Below, piece after piece: positions 31,363 through 39,550 of a DNA stretch of 40,327 bases. This stretch comes from Ruminiclostridium sp. (lineage in GTDB: Bacteria > Bacillota > Clostridia > Oscillospirales > Ruminococcaceae). Numbering within the stretch: position 1 is the first letter of the stretch; every line of letters starts with the position of its first letter. The DNA lies in assembly GCA_017941355.1 (NCBI GenBank), contig JAGAWN010000171.1, positions 1 through 40,327 on the forward strand. The letters are read 5' to 3'. The position numbers and the translations under genes are program-made. Below the pieces are notes generated by a model that worked only from the letters and a program-made list of their open reading frames with translations, made no database searches and was not told the origin of the DNA.

Positions 31363-33123
31363 TCACTCTATATCCTCTAACCCGAGCCACCTCAACAGAT
31401 AGTCGTAATCATCGTCCTGCAGCTCATAAACGTTGCCTTTATCATTCACGCCGATGACATTATAATTCTGCGTCTGTGAGTAGTGCTTGATTATCTGCGA
31501 CGCAGACCGGAGGCTGATGTACTTCATATCAAGTATCTCCTGTCCTTCCCCGGGAGCATAATTATACGCCGCAAAAGCACAGCACCAGTCGTCCTTTTCA
31601 TCACCGATCTTTTTCGCGTACACTATCAGATTTCCCGATGTATCGAGGTTCAGGTATTCTCCGTACATATAATCCGCGATCTCGTCATCGGTCAGGGCGT
31701 ATTCCGAGGTATCGAAGTCGAAATACCACGGATAGCTCATTTCTTCAGATATGTAGCAGCCGTCCGCCGTGTACAGCAAAACTCCCTCGCATATGCCCCA
31801 TTTGTTACTGTCATAGTCCGACTGGAACGGCACAATGTATTCATCGGGGATGCCAAGCGGTACCACTGCCTGCGGTACGAAGTCCGTTGTATCTCCGTTA
31901 TACGGCTCGAATTTGAAATCGGTGACACTTATCTCACCGGTGTCTTTTTTGTATCCGATATTCTCCCACGTATTTCCGCCGTCACAGTAAATAACATACG
32001 CGGTCATGGTACTGTGGTCGAGACCGAAGGTGTTCCGCTCAATACCCATTGAGTACACCGGGAACAGCGAACCTTCCGCTGCGCTGTTCTTCCCGTAGTG
32101 TATAAGCACATCCGAGTGTTCGAGCGCCTCGGCTATCTTCGGGCAAGGAGAGAGATCAAAGTCCAGCCACTTACCGCCGGTATCAACTCCCCACAGCGAG
32201 CCATCCGCGAGCTCGACTGTGATATATGTCGTACAGTTGTTCGCCTGACGTTCTCCGGGCTTGTAATATGTCTTAAACTCCTTTCCCTTGCCGTCGAGCG
32301 GACACACGAACTGCATTTCGTCTGATGGCGGTACTGACATTGAGCTAAGAATGTATGTCTGCACACAATCTTTATAAAGGCTGTCCTTAAATATGAACGA
32401 CACCCGCATTTCGTCATAGTTGATAAGCGCGGTGGAGCAGCGCGTCGGGAGCTTAAACAACTTTTCCTGCATATCGCGGCAGTTGCTGTAGTCTATTCTT
32501 TCGTCGGCACTTTCGTAGTAATCCCACGCAAGGTTGGCAGTCTGACGGTATTCTGTTTTCTGCGCAATATTCTCAGCGGCTTCCTCATAAAACATCAATC
32601 CCACGAGCAGGAACGGCATTACCGCACACAGTACAAACAACGGGATAAACAGTGGTTTCAGTCTTGTAAAGCATATCGTGCTGTCGGACAGCTTATGGAA
32701 GTCATCTTTTCTGCTTCTTCGCTTTACTATAAGCACGACCACGCTTATTATCATCGGGATCGCAGGAAGTGCAAATGAAATAAGCATCAGAAAAAGACCG
32801 GCTATTGCCAAACCAGCGAACATTCCGCCGGGACTGTAAGTAGCTACAGAATAAACAGTAGGTATCATCAGCAAAACAGGTACTATCGCAAGTGCTATGG
32901 GCAGTGCTCCCGGACGGTCACGCCTTATCTCTATAGCCGTGCCGATAAATCCGCAAGAGCACCACAGGGAATAGCTTATAAGCCACGGCAAAGGAGACAT
33001 AATCAGCGCTACCCCGCCTCCGAGACCCGAAATTGCTTTATCCATGTAATAGAAAAACGCGACTGTAAGTATAGCTGTAACTGTTACGCTCGCTATAAAC
33101 CACGGTTTCAGCTTTTTGTTCAT
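31363..33123 (-). CDS. Multi-pass membrane protein with a large outer domain
   Basis: The 586-residue product has about five hydrophobic segments within the first 180 residues, then a long non-membrane domain. A segment in it (ALINYDEMRVSFIFKD, ITVELADGSLWGV) parallels the 35012-35923 protein (AFIDYDEHEVAFVVYD, VALIMRDGTMWVA), so the two are distant paralogues in one operon. The ATG at 33123 follows GGGAGAG, 2 nt after the previous stop. It is the last gene of the operon headed by the sigma gene at 37270. No family recognised. Confidence 0.8.
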   Translation of the reverse strand: MNKKLKPWFIASVTVTAILTVAFFYYMDKAISGLGGGVALIMSPLPWLISYSLWCSCGFIGTAIEIRRDRPGALPIALAIVPVLLMIPTVYSVATYSPGGMFAGLAIAGLFLMLISFALPAIPMIISVVVLIVKRRSRKDDFHKLSDSTICFTRLKPLFIPLFVLCAVMPFLLVGLMFYEEAAENIAQKTEYRQTANLAWDYYESADERIDYSNCRDMQEKLFKLPTRCSTALINYDEMRVSFIFKDSLYKDCVQTYILSSMSVPPSDEMQFVCPLDGKGKEFKTYYKPGERQANNCTTYITVELADGSLWGVDTGGKWLDFDLSPCPKIAEALEHSDVLIHYGKNSAAEGSLFPVYSMGIERNTFGLDHSTMTAYVIYCDGGNTWENIGYKKDTGEISVTDFKFEPYNGDTTDFVPQAVVPLGIPDEYIVPFQSDYDSNKWGICEGVLLYTADGCYISEEMSYPWYFDFDTSEYALTDDEIADYMYGEYLNLDTSGNLIVYAKKIGDEKDDWCCAFAAYNYAPGEGQEILDMKYISLRSASQIIKHYSQTQNYNVIGVNDKGNVYELQDDDYDYLLRWLGLEDIE

Positions 33124-33125
33124 AT

Positions 33126-34118
33126 TTATCTCTCCCATTCTTTCTCGCTTCCGAGCAAAGTTCTTCCGTAATAGAGCTTGACCTTGACTCCTCTCTCCTG
33201 AAGGTCGGCGGTGGCTTCGTTCAGCATAAGCGCCGTTTCCTTTGTGTCTATATCATCTATTTTAAGCTCTCTGAGCTTAGTGAAATCAGCGAAAAATTCT
33301 TTATCTATCGTTTCTTCGAATTTCAGACTGCTTCCCCAGCTTCCCCCGAGAACAACGATCTCAAAATCCTTGCAGAAGCTCAGGACGTCCTTGTTTGTCA
33401 AACCGTCTTTTTCGAGATCGTACCAATCTGTTCCAACGACTATACGGTCGCTCAGGGTCCATAACCGTACCACCCAATTCGCGTGATTTTCTATGTATAT
33501 ATGCACATTGTCAATCTCGTTCCACAGGTCTGAATTCCTGACATATTCGTTTATCCGGTCTCGCAGCTCGGGAGCATGTGCAAGCACATCGGAAAGATTG
33601 CTGTGCGTGCCGAACCCAAAGCTCAGCAGACGTTCACCGTTTTCCTCGCGTATGTGGCTAAGCTCGAAGGTATAATTGTAAACATCGATAAGGCTGTCCG
33701 GGTCGATGCTCACATAGTCCGTGATGATATGCTTTACCGCGATAATATCCCGGTTTTTTATCTCGTGGAAGATAAAGCAGAAAAGAAACATGAGAAGCAA
33801 AGCTCCCATACATATAAGGAATCTTCTACGCTGTGCTTTTTTCTTTGCAGCTACAGCCTCATCCGCAATAACAGGCAGCTCTCCGCGCTTGTACTTTCCG
33901 ATTTCACATGATACATGACATATCCCGACCACAGTAAATGACAGAAACAGCAGACACGGTATCAGCAGAATACCGAAGATCATCGGGTCGAAGACGTATT
34001 GCGATGTCTCGTACCGATAGAGTCTCATAGAGCCGAAAATGCTGAAACCGATTATCAGCATCGCATTGACACACAATACTATGCGCAAGAAACGCAGCCA
34101 AAACAATTTTTTGTTCAT
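33126..34118 (-). CDS. Membrane protein with three helices and a soluble tail
   Basis: The 330-residue product has helices at about 8-28, 43-70 and 97-115 and then a soluble domain of about 200 residues (RLWTLSDRIVVGTDWYDLEK, FEIVVLGGSWGSSLKFEETI). Its ATG at 34118 follows GGGGTGAGC. I recognise no family. It lies between two other membrane proteins of the sigma operon; a role as part of the same envelope response is inferred from this. Confidence 0.78.
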   Translation of the reverse strand: MNKKLFWLRFLRIVLCVNAMLIIGFSIFGSMRLYRYETSQYVFDPMIFGILLIPCLLFLSFTVVGICHVSCEIGKYKRGELPVIADEAVAAKKKAQRRRFLICMGALLLMFLFCFIFHEIKNRDIIAVKHIITDYVSIDPDSLIDVYNYTFELSHIREENGERLLSFGFGTHSNLSDVLAHAPELRDRINEYVRNSDLWNEIDNVHIYIENHANWVVRLWTLSDRIVVGTDWYDLEKDGLTNKDVLSFCKDFEIVVLGGSWGSSLKFEETIDKEFFADFTKLRELKIDDIDTKETALMLNEATADLQERGVKVKLYYGRTLLGSEKEWER

Positions 34119-34137
34119 GCGCTCACCCCGTTACACT

Positions 34138-35028
34138 TTATTCATTGACTATGTTATTCTTCAATGTACAACTATCAAAATCCACGCCGAAAACCACGAC
34201 TGCGACACCCTGCATATTCGGCTCACCGTCAAAAACTATCAGCGTTTCGTCAAAATTCGCAGGATCCTGATAATCCTTATACGACGGATCGCCGGGGGCA
34301 TAATAGAAATCATACGGTATAGCGTCTTCGGTGCATATGCTGATACGGGTTACCTCTGAGTTTATAAGTTTCGACACATCAAACGCTGTCATCTGAAAAA
34401 TGCTGCCCGAGGCGTGATCCTTGGCATACTGCGTGAAGTCGAACTTACTCACCCGATCATAGAACTCATCACCGCAGACAAACACGGTAAATTCGATATA
34501 CTGACCGCGCTCTGACTTTGACGGGAAATATTCATCGTGAACAAACTCCGTCAGCGTTCTGCACAGCGCAGCAAATTTCTCCACATCGCACTTCCGTATG
34601 AATATCAGTACGCCGCTGCTGCTTTCGGGATTGTAGCGAGCTATGTATTCCTCATCATAAGTGTCTGCTACTACCTCAAGACAGCGGTCACAGGCATCAC
34701 GGACAGCAAGTGCGGCATCATATTTACTGTAACCCATATCAAATGGTTCCAGCCTTCCGCCAAGCCCCTTCGGTGAGAAATCCTGACTGAAAATTATCTG
34801 TTTTTCGGTGTCGAACAGAATATAATCGGCGTGTGCGCCGCCGCTGAACGCGGGATTTTTTCCACGCTCTATATTAAGTATCTCGGCATTCGGGTAATGC
34901 TCCTTTATGTATTGCACCGGGTATTCCTCATTGTGCTTTTCCACGAGCATAATGTCAAGGTAAATGCCGCCCGCAATCAGAATTACTGAGCCGACAAGGA
35001 CTGCTATTATTTTAATTGCTATCTTCAT
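34138..35028 (-). CDS. Single-pass extracytoplasmic protein in the six-gene operon
   Basis: The 296-residue product has a hydrophobic helix (residues about 5-24) and a soluble outer domain with HADYILFDTEKQIIFSQDF and VLIFIRKCDVEKFAAL. The start overlaps the previous stop by 17 nt. The ATG at 35028 (MKIAIK) is used; an ATG at 35037 is as possible, neither having a clear site, so it may depend on coupling. It has Cys residues but no lipobox. No family recognised. Confidence 0.72.
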   Translation of the reverse strand: MKIAIKIIAVLVGSVILIAGGIYLDIMLVEKHNEEYPVQYIKEHYPNAEILNIERGKNPAFSGGAHADYILFDTEKQIIFSQDFSPKGLGGRLEPFDMGYSKYDAALAVRDACDRCLEVVADTYDEEYIARYNPESSSGVLIFIRKCDVEKFAALCRTLTEFVHDEYFPSKSERGQYIEFTVFVCGDEFYDRVSKFDFTQYAKDHASGSIFQMTAFDVSKLINSEVTRISICTEDAIPYDFYYAPGDPSYKDYQDPANFDETLIVFDGEPNMQGVAVVVFGVDFDSCTLKNNIVNE

Positions 35029-35923
35029 TCCACTCATTCCATTTTTGATGTGCATATTCCGTTGCCTGATTTTCAAGTTTCTGCTGTTCGCCGTCGTGGC
35101 ACATATCAAAGCCGAAAATATTATGCCCGAGGGACAGCTCAGTCGGTTCGAAACGTGCGACCCACATCGTCCCGTCCCGCATTATCAGCGCGACCCCGTT
35201 AGTGCTGCCCGATCTTTTGTAATCACCATAGGTGTACAGGAGTTGCCCGGGCGCGTTCAGCTCAGTATAGGTCTGATAATAATATCCGTCGCCGATGTCG
35301 GGGGCCTCAAAGCTCTCTTCATAAAAGTTTCTGAAATTTCTTGTCTTGAACTCGGTCTTTTCGAGTTTGCAGGTTAGGTATGTATCTTTCCAGCTCCAGT
35401 CATACACAACAAATGCGACTTCGTGTTCATCATAGTCTATGAACGCGCTTGAAGTATTTACCGAGCTGTAGTATATCCCCTCGGGATAATATTTCTCTCC
35501 GTCAAGGGGATTGGTATAAACGAGAGTTTCATCTGCGCGTTTCACAAAAGCGTCGATCTCGGAGCCGGTCTGCCTGTCGCTGATGTATTTGCCGAGTTTT
35601 CCCACACCCTGACAAGCAAATATTACGCCAAACACCAATCCGATAATACCGCCGATAATGCCAATGGTGATAAGCGGCGGGAGAATGTACTTTTTAAAGA
35701 AGCTGCCCTCGCGCTTTGCAAAAGGCACAAACAGTATCAGAACAAACACAGCCAGCAGGATATACCAGTAATATCCCACCAATAGCATGACAATCAATCC
35801 AAGCCAGGATAACCCCGGTATATAAGTTATGTTTACTAAATGTGCCAGTCCGTACAGCAAAAGCGGCAGTGAAGCTTTTACCGCATATTCGATGATTATG
35901 TGTTTTTTTATCTTTTTATCCAT
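35012..35923 (-). CDS. Multi-pass membrane protein, paralogue of 31363-33123
   Basis: The 303-residue product has three or four helices in its first 105 residues and then an outer domain of about 190 residues with AFIDYDEHEVAFVVYD and VALIMRDGTMWVA, paralogous to a segment of 31363-33123. The ATG at 35923 follows GGCGGGAGAGG, 16 nt after the partner stop. It is the third gene of the operon. Function unknown. Confidence 0.78.
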   Translation of the reverse strand: MDKKIKKHIIIEYAVKASLPLLLYGLAHLVNITYIPGLSWLGLIVMLLVGYYWYILLAVFVLILFVPFAKREGSFFKKYILPPLITIGIIGGIIGLVFGVIFACQGVGKLGKYISDRQTGSEIDAFVKRADETLVYTNPLDGEKYYPEGIYYSSVNTSSAFIDYDEHEVAFVVYDWSWKDTYLTCKLEKTEFKTRNFRNFYEESFEAPDIGDGYYYQTYTELNAPGQLLYTYGDYKRSGSTNGVALIMRDGTMWVARFEPTELSLGHNIFGFDMCHDGEQQKLENQATEYAHQKWNEWNEDSN

Positions 35924-35939
35924 ATCCTCTCCCGCCTTT

Positions 35940-36713
35940 CTACTCTATCATAACGCTTTCTGAATAACCGAGGTACGGTTTATCCTCATAGGTGAAAATG
36001 CACTGAAGCATAAAGTACACAGGTCTTTCTTCCGTCCCCTCAAGGCTCCACCCGCACTTATCCGTATCGGGTCCGTATGTTTTCAGTTCTGAGAAATTGC
36101 TTCCGTCCTCGGAATAAAGTATAGCGTAGGCTTTTATTTCTGCTTGTTCAAGGATGCTGCCCTCGTTTATCGACCATGTACAGAGAAGTTGGTCGTCGCG
36201 CTGCTCTATGTTGAATGACAGCTCCTTCGATATATCCACCTCTGTCGGTTTCTCTCCGGTCGCATCGAAAAATTCAGAGAAATCGTTGGAATTAGCCGGA
36301 GTTGTGTCCGTTTCAGTGTCAGCAGTGGTCGTGTCTATTGTTGTTGTCACAGAAATTGGAGGCTCCAGCGAAATAACCGTTTCTGCAGTACCCTGCGATG
36401 CAGCTCCCGGGAAATCCTCGCCCTGCGTTGTAGCGGAAGGCTGACCGCCGCCCGACACAGCTATCTTATCCCAGTTTGCCCACAGCAGAGCGCCGGCAAT
36501 TATTACAACGGCTGCCGCAGCGGTATATTTGACAGCCTGCAATATCCGATACCGTCTGAGTTCCTGCTTTGTCGCTTCGACAGGAGCTATCTCATTTATA
36601 ACGCGTATTTCCGTTGTCCCGAGTCCGAGATCAAAAGCATGCGGCATGGCAGAAGCCACGAACTTATCGTCTATCTTGCCAAAAAGGTCTAAAAACCTGT
36701 CTTCTCGCGTCAT
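35940..36713 (-). CDS. Short group A membrane partner (putative anti-sigma)
   Basis: The 257-residue product has a cytosolic N-terminus ending in ATKQELRRYRILQAVK (about 47-62), one helix (about 63-79) and a WANWDKIAV motif just outside, as in the 9308-11584 partner. A Thr-rich linker (about 100-145) leads to a single short domain of about 110 residues, while the large bipartite ectodomain of its sisters is missing. The ATG overlaps the sigma stop (ATGA). The operon then continues with four membrane proteins, which may take over the sensing role that the ectodomain has in the sister modules; that is inference. Confidence 0.8.
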   Translation of the reverse strand: MTREDRFLDLFGKIDDKFVASAMPHAFDLGLGTTEIRVINEIAPVEATKQELRRYRILQAVKYTAAAAVVIIAGALLWANWDKIAVSGGGQPSATTQGEDFPGAASQGTAETVISLEPPISVTTTIDTTTADTETDTTPANSNDFSEFFDATGEKPTEVDISKELSFNIEQRDDQLLCTWSINEGSILEQAEIKAYAILYSEDGSNFSELKTYGPDTDKCGWSLEGTEERPVYFMLQCIFTYEDKPYLGYSESVMIE

Positions 36714-37270
36714 ATATCGATACCCTCCTTTTCGAGATATTCCCGCAGCTTCTCACGGGTGCGGCTCACAGTCATTTTTACTTTGCCCTCCGAAACGCCG
36801 AGATCGGACGCTATATCAGCATAGCTGCTGAAATACCAGTAACGGCGCACAAACATTGTTCGCTTGTCCCGTGGGAGCGACGAAAGAAAACTCTCTATAG
36901 CTTTCAGCGCAATTTGTTCATCGTAAGCTTTTTCAACGCTCCCAGCCGCCGGCAGACACTCGCTTACCTCGTCATAGCGAACAGCCTCATACTCGTCCCT
37001 GCGCTTCAACATACCTCTTGCCCTCCGCATATTGAGTGCAATATTCCGGCAGATACGCACAACAAAAGCCCCGAGCTTCGGCGGGTGCTGGGGTGGGATA
37101 ACGTTCCACACCTTGACATATGTATCATTTACGCACTCCTCACTATCCTCACGGCTGCCGGTGATGTTGTGGGACATAGTGCGGCAGTACGCACCGTATT
37201 TTTTGTCCGTTTCGGTTATTGCATCCTCCGAACGGGCAAAATACAGCTCTATTATTTTTTCGTCTGTCAT
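36710..37270 (-). CDS. Group A ECF sigma factor, head of a six-gene operon
   Basis: The 186-residue product carries SEDAITETDKKYG, region 2 with SREDSEECVNDTYVKVWNVI and VRICRNIALNMRR, and region 4 ending VSEGKVKMTVSRTREKLREY. The ATG at 37270 follows GGGAGAACAAT. It is very close to the sigma factor at 12141. Its operon runs to 31363. Confidence 0.93.
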   Translation of the reverse strand: MTDEKIIELYFARSEDAITETDKKYGAYCRTMSHNITGSREDSEECVNDTYVKVWNVIPPQHPPKLGAFVVRICRNIALNMRRARGMLKRRDEYEAVRYDEVSECLPAAGSVEKAYDEQIALKAIESFLSSLPRDKRTMFVRRYWYFSSYADIASDLGVSEGKVKMTVSRTREKLREYLEKEGIDI

Positions 37271-37299
37271 ATTGTTCTCCCGGAGCAATACTTTCCTTT

Positions 37300-37336
37300 C
37301 TACCTTATATACAACAAAAATACGCGGAAAGTAACA
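37300..37336 (-). promoter_or_regulatory. ECF-type promoter, group A
   Basis: On the minus strand TGTTAC is followed by 18 nt and GTATATAAGGTAG. A CGAAAAATTTTTTCG palindrome-like A/T tract stands before the -35. It matches the lipoprotein box at 18539-18575 in -35, spacing and the GTAG end. Confidence 0.65.
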
Positions 37337-37390
37337 CTTATTCCGAAAAAATTTTTCGTATCACCACGAGTTTCATCGTCTTACAAACAA

Positions 37391-37430
37391 TCGTTCTCAC
37401 GAAACCTGTTTAAGGTCTGCGTGAGAACGA
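37391..37430 (-). terminator. Terminator of the Sel1-repeat gene
   Basis: TCGTTCTCACG and CGTGAGAACGA pair perfectly (11 bp) around an 18-nt loop, just past the stop at 37438, with TTGTTTGT following on the minus strand. It belongs to neither recurring family. Confidence 0.75.
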
Positions 37431-37437
37431 ATATATA

Positions 37438-39201
37438 TTAACGACCTTTTTTAAAGCGGTCTATCAGACTTTTGGCAACAAAATGAAAATCCGCTAAATG
37501 TTCACCGGCACCTGTATTTCCGTTCTTTTCAGCCTGTTTGAACCACATTTTAGCCGTCTTCATATCCCTCGGGACACCGTATCCGTACTCATACATACAA
37601 CCGAGATAATACTGTCCGGTCGCATTGCCCCTGTCTGCTGATTTTCTTATCAGTTCGCAAGCCTTTTCAATATTCTGCTCGACACCATCTCCGAAAAGGT
37701 AAAGCCCTCCGAGATTACCTTGTGCGTTCGCATCTCCAAGTTCGGCTGCTTTGGCATACCACCGAGCGGCTTCTGAAAGGTCACGCTCCACATAGATACC
37801 GATACCATACATATATCCAAGCTTTTCCATAGCGCCTGAGTGTCCTTTTTCAGCCGCTTTTTTAAACAGTTCCAGCGCCTTAGCATCATCACGTTTCACA
37901 TAAAGCCCGTCAAAGTACATTGACGCGAGATGAAACATTGCAGTTTCGTTACCCTTATCGGCAGCCTGACGGAAGTATTCAAACGCTTTTCCCGGATCCT
38001 TTTTTACTCCTTTTCCGTCACGGTACAGCAATCCGAGGTTTGATACCGAAGCGGGATAGCCTTGTCCGGCTGCAAGTGAATACAGTTCAAACGCCTTTCC
38101 ATAGTCCTTTTCGACACCGTGACCGCATAAATACAAATTACCCAGTCCGTTCTGACCCGCCGGGTCTCCCTGTGCAGCAGACTTTTCATACCATATTCTC
38201 GCATTATCGTAGTCTCGCTCAACTCCCTTGCTCATTCGGTAAGCATCGCCCACCTTTGCCTGTGCAGCCGGGTATCCAAGCTCCGCAGCCTTCATATACC
38301 ATTCAAAGGAGTTTTCAAGTGACTTCTCAAATATCTTTCCGGTGGCGTACATCTCACCCAGCCGTTCGTACATTTTCGAACAACCGCCGTTTGCGGCCTT
38401 TATGTACAGTTCTCCTGCTTTAACGGTATCTTTCGGGACCCCATGTCCATCTTGATATGCGCACGCTAAATTGGCATAGGAATAGGCTTTCGTTTCTTCC
38501 GAGATCTCCGGGTCATTTATGATACTATTGAAGATCTCAACTGCCTTTTCATAGCTTTTTTCAACACCGATACCTTCATAGTACAGCAGCCCTAAGTTGC
38601 CTAAAGCGGACTCATCTCCGTATTCAGCCGCTTTTGAATACAGTCTGAATGCCCGTGCATAGTCTCTGAACTCTTCGTCACCGCTGTAGGATATCTCGGC
38701 AAACTGAGTCAACATGTTCGTACTGCCGTATTTCGCAGCCTTAACAAGCAGTTCCTCCGCTTTATCAAGATCGCGTTCAACGACATCTCCCTTGTAATAA
38801 AACCGTGCGGCATTATCCATACCCTGCCAGATACCGTGCTCCGCAGCTTCAAGATACAGTTCAAGGGCTTTCTTCCGGTTTTTCTCTACGCCATCGCCGG
38901 TATCATACAATATAGCAAGGTTATTGCAGGCTTTATATTCGCCCGCGGCTATACACTCGCGGTATATCTGTCCGGCTTTACCGGTATCCTTCGGGACTCC
39001 GTACCCGTAATGATACATAACCCCGATATGGTTGCGGGCGCTGATGTTTCCTTGTGCTTCGGAAGCCTTATACCATTTTAAAGCTTCTTCATAATTTTGA
39101 TCTATACCGTTGCCAAGCCGGTACATATCACCGAGCTTGTCCTGAGCTTCGGCATCACCGGCCTCGGCTTTCCGCCTTATTTCATCTATATTGTGACTCA
39201 T
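37438..39201 (-). CDS. Sel1-repeat (TPR-like) protein
   Basis: The 587-residue product is built of about 15 Sel1-like repeats of roughly 36 residues (consensus A..LG.MY..G.GV.KD..KA...Y.KAA..G) from about residue 12 to 560. One interrupting repeat (near residue 225) is longer. There is no signal peptide or membrane helix, so it is cytosolic by sequence. Sel1 repeats form a solenoid for protein binding and often adapt signalling complexes; the partner is unknown. The ATG at 39201 follows AGGAGAG, and an ECF-type promoter lies at 39265-39301, tying it to the sigma array. Longer starts in frame (up to 39246) lack such a site. Confidence 0.9.
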   Translation of the reverse strand: MSHNIDEIRRKAEAGDAEAQDKLGDMYRLGNGIDQNYEEALKWYKASEAQGNISARNHIGVMYHYGYGVPKDTGKAGQIYRECIAAGEYKACNNLAILYDTGDGVEKNRKKALELYLEAAEHGIWQGMDNAARFYYKGDVVERDLDKAEELLVKAAKYGSTNMLTQFAEISYSGDEEFRDYARAFRLYSKAAEYGDESALGNLGLLYYEGIGVEKSYEKAVEIFNSIINDPEISEETKAYSYANLACAYQDGHGVPKDTVKAGELYIKAANGGCSKMYERLGEMYATGKIFEKSLENSFEWYMKAAELGYPAAQAKVGDAYRMSKGVERDYDNARIWYEKSAAQGDPAGQNGLGNLYLCGHGVEKDYGKAFELYSLAAGQGYPASVSNLGLLYRDGKGVKKDPGKAFEYFRQAADKGNETAMFHLASMYFDGLYVKRDDAKALELFKKAAEKGHSGAMEKLGYMYGIGIYVERDLSEAARWYAKAAELGDANAQGNLGGLYLFGDGVEQNIEKACELIRKSADRGNATGQYYLGCMYEYGYGVPRDMKTAKMWFKQAEKNGNTGAGEHLADFHFVAKSLIDRFKKGR

Positions 39202-39264
39202 ACTGTACTCTCCTGTCATATTTGGCTTTACGGTTGTCATTATCATTGCAGAAAATCTCTCTTC

Positions 39265-39301
39265 CTACAATATATAACGAATAAAACGGTAAAATGTGAC
39301 G
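39265..39301 (-). promoter_or_regulatory. ECF-type promoter of the Sel1-repeat gene
   Basis: On the minus strand CGTCAC is followed by 17 nt and GTTATATATTGTAG (TCGTTATATATTGTAG), matching the lipoprotein boxes at 858-895 and 18539-18575. The 39202-39550 intergenic stretch otherwise holds the terminator of the next gene. Confidence 0.65.
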
Positions 39302-39489
39302 CTGGTTTTGCAAAAAACACACAGTTTGTTTAAAAACGACAAATCGTGAGCTGTGCAACAAAGCAACCTGCACAAAAATCCGCCGTTTAACAATATGATT
39401 ATATCATTTTCATACTCATAATGCAATACTGTCAGATAAAAACACCTATCAACAATAAAATGCCGCTTTCCGGGATATCTTACATAACA

Positions 39490-39521
39490 ACAAGCGCACG
39501 AGCCGAAGCCCGTGCGCTTGT
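39490..39521 (-). terminator. Terminator (family 1 hairpin)
   Basis: On the minus strand ACAAGCGCACG/CGTGCGCTTGT, loop GGCTTCGGCT, tail TGTTATG (weak U-tract). It follows the stop of the cell-wall-binding gene at 39551. Confidence 0.72.
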
Positions 39522-39550
39522 CGTTTTAAATACTGTAGGGGATTGTTTTA

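Noticed and set aside
36614..37441. 275-residue frame on the plus strand
   Set aside because: It is antisense to the sigma gene 36710-37270 and its partner and crosses their promoter; no ribosome site.
1104..39521. CRISPR-like repeat array
   Set aside because: The repeats are hairpins spaced by kilobases and placed at gene ends; they behave as terminators, with no regular spacers.
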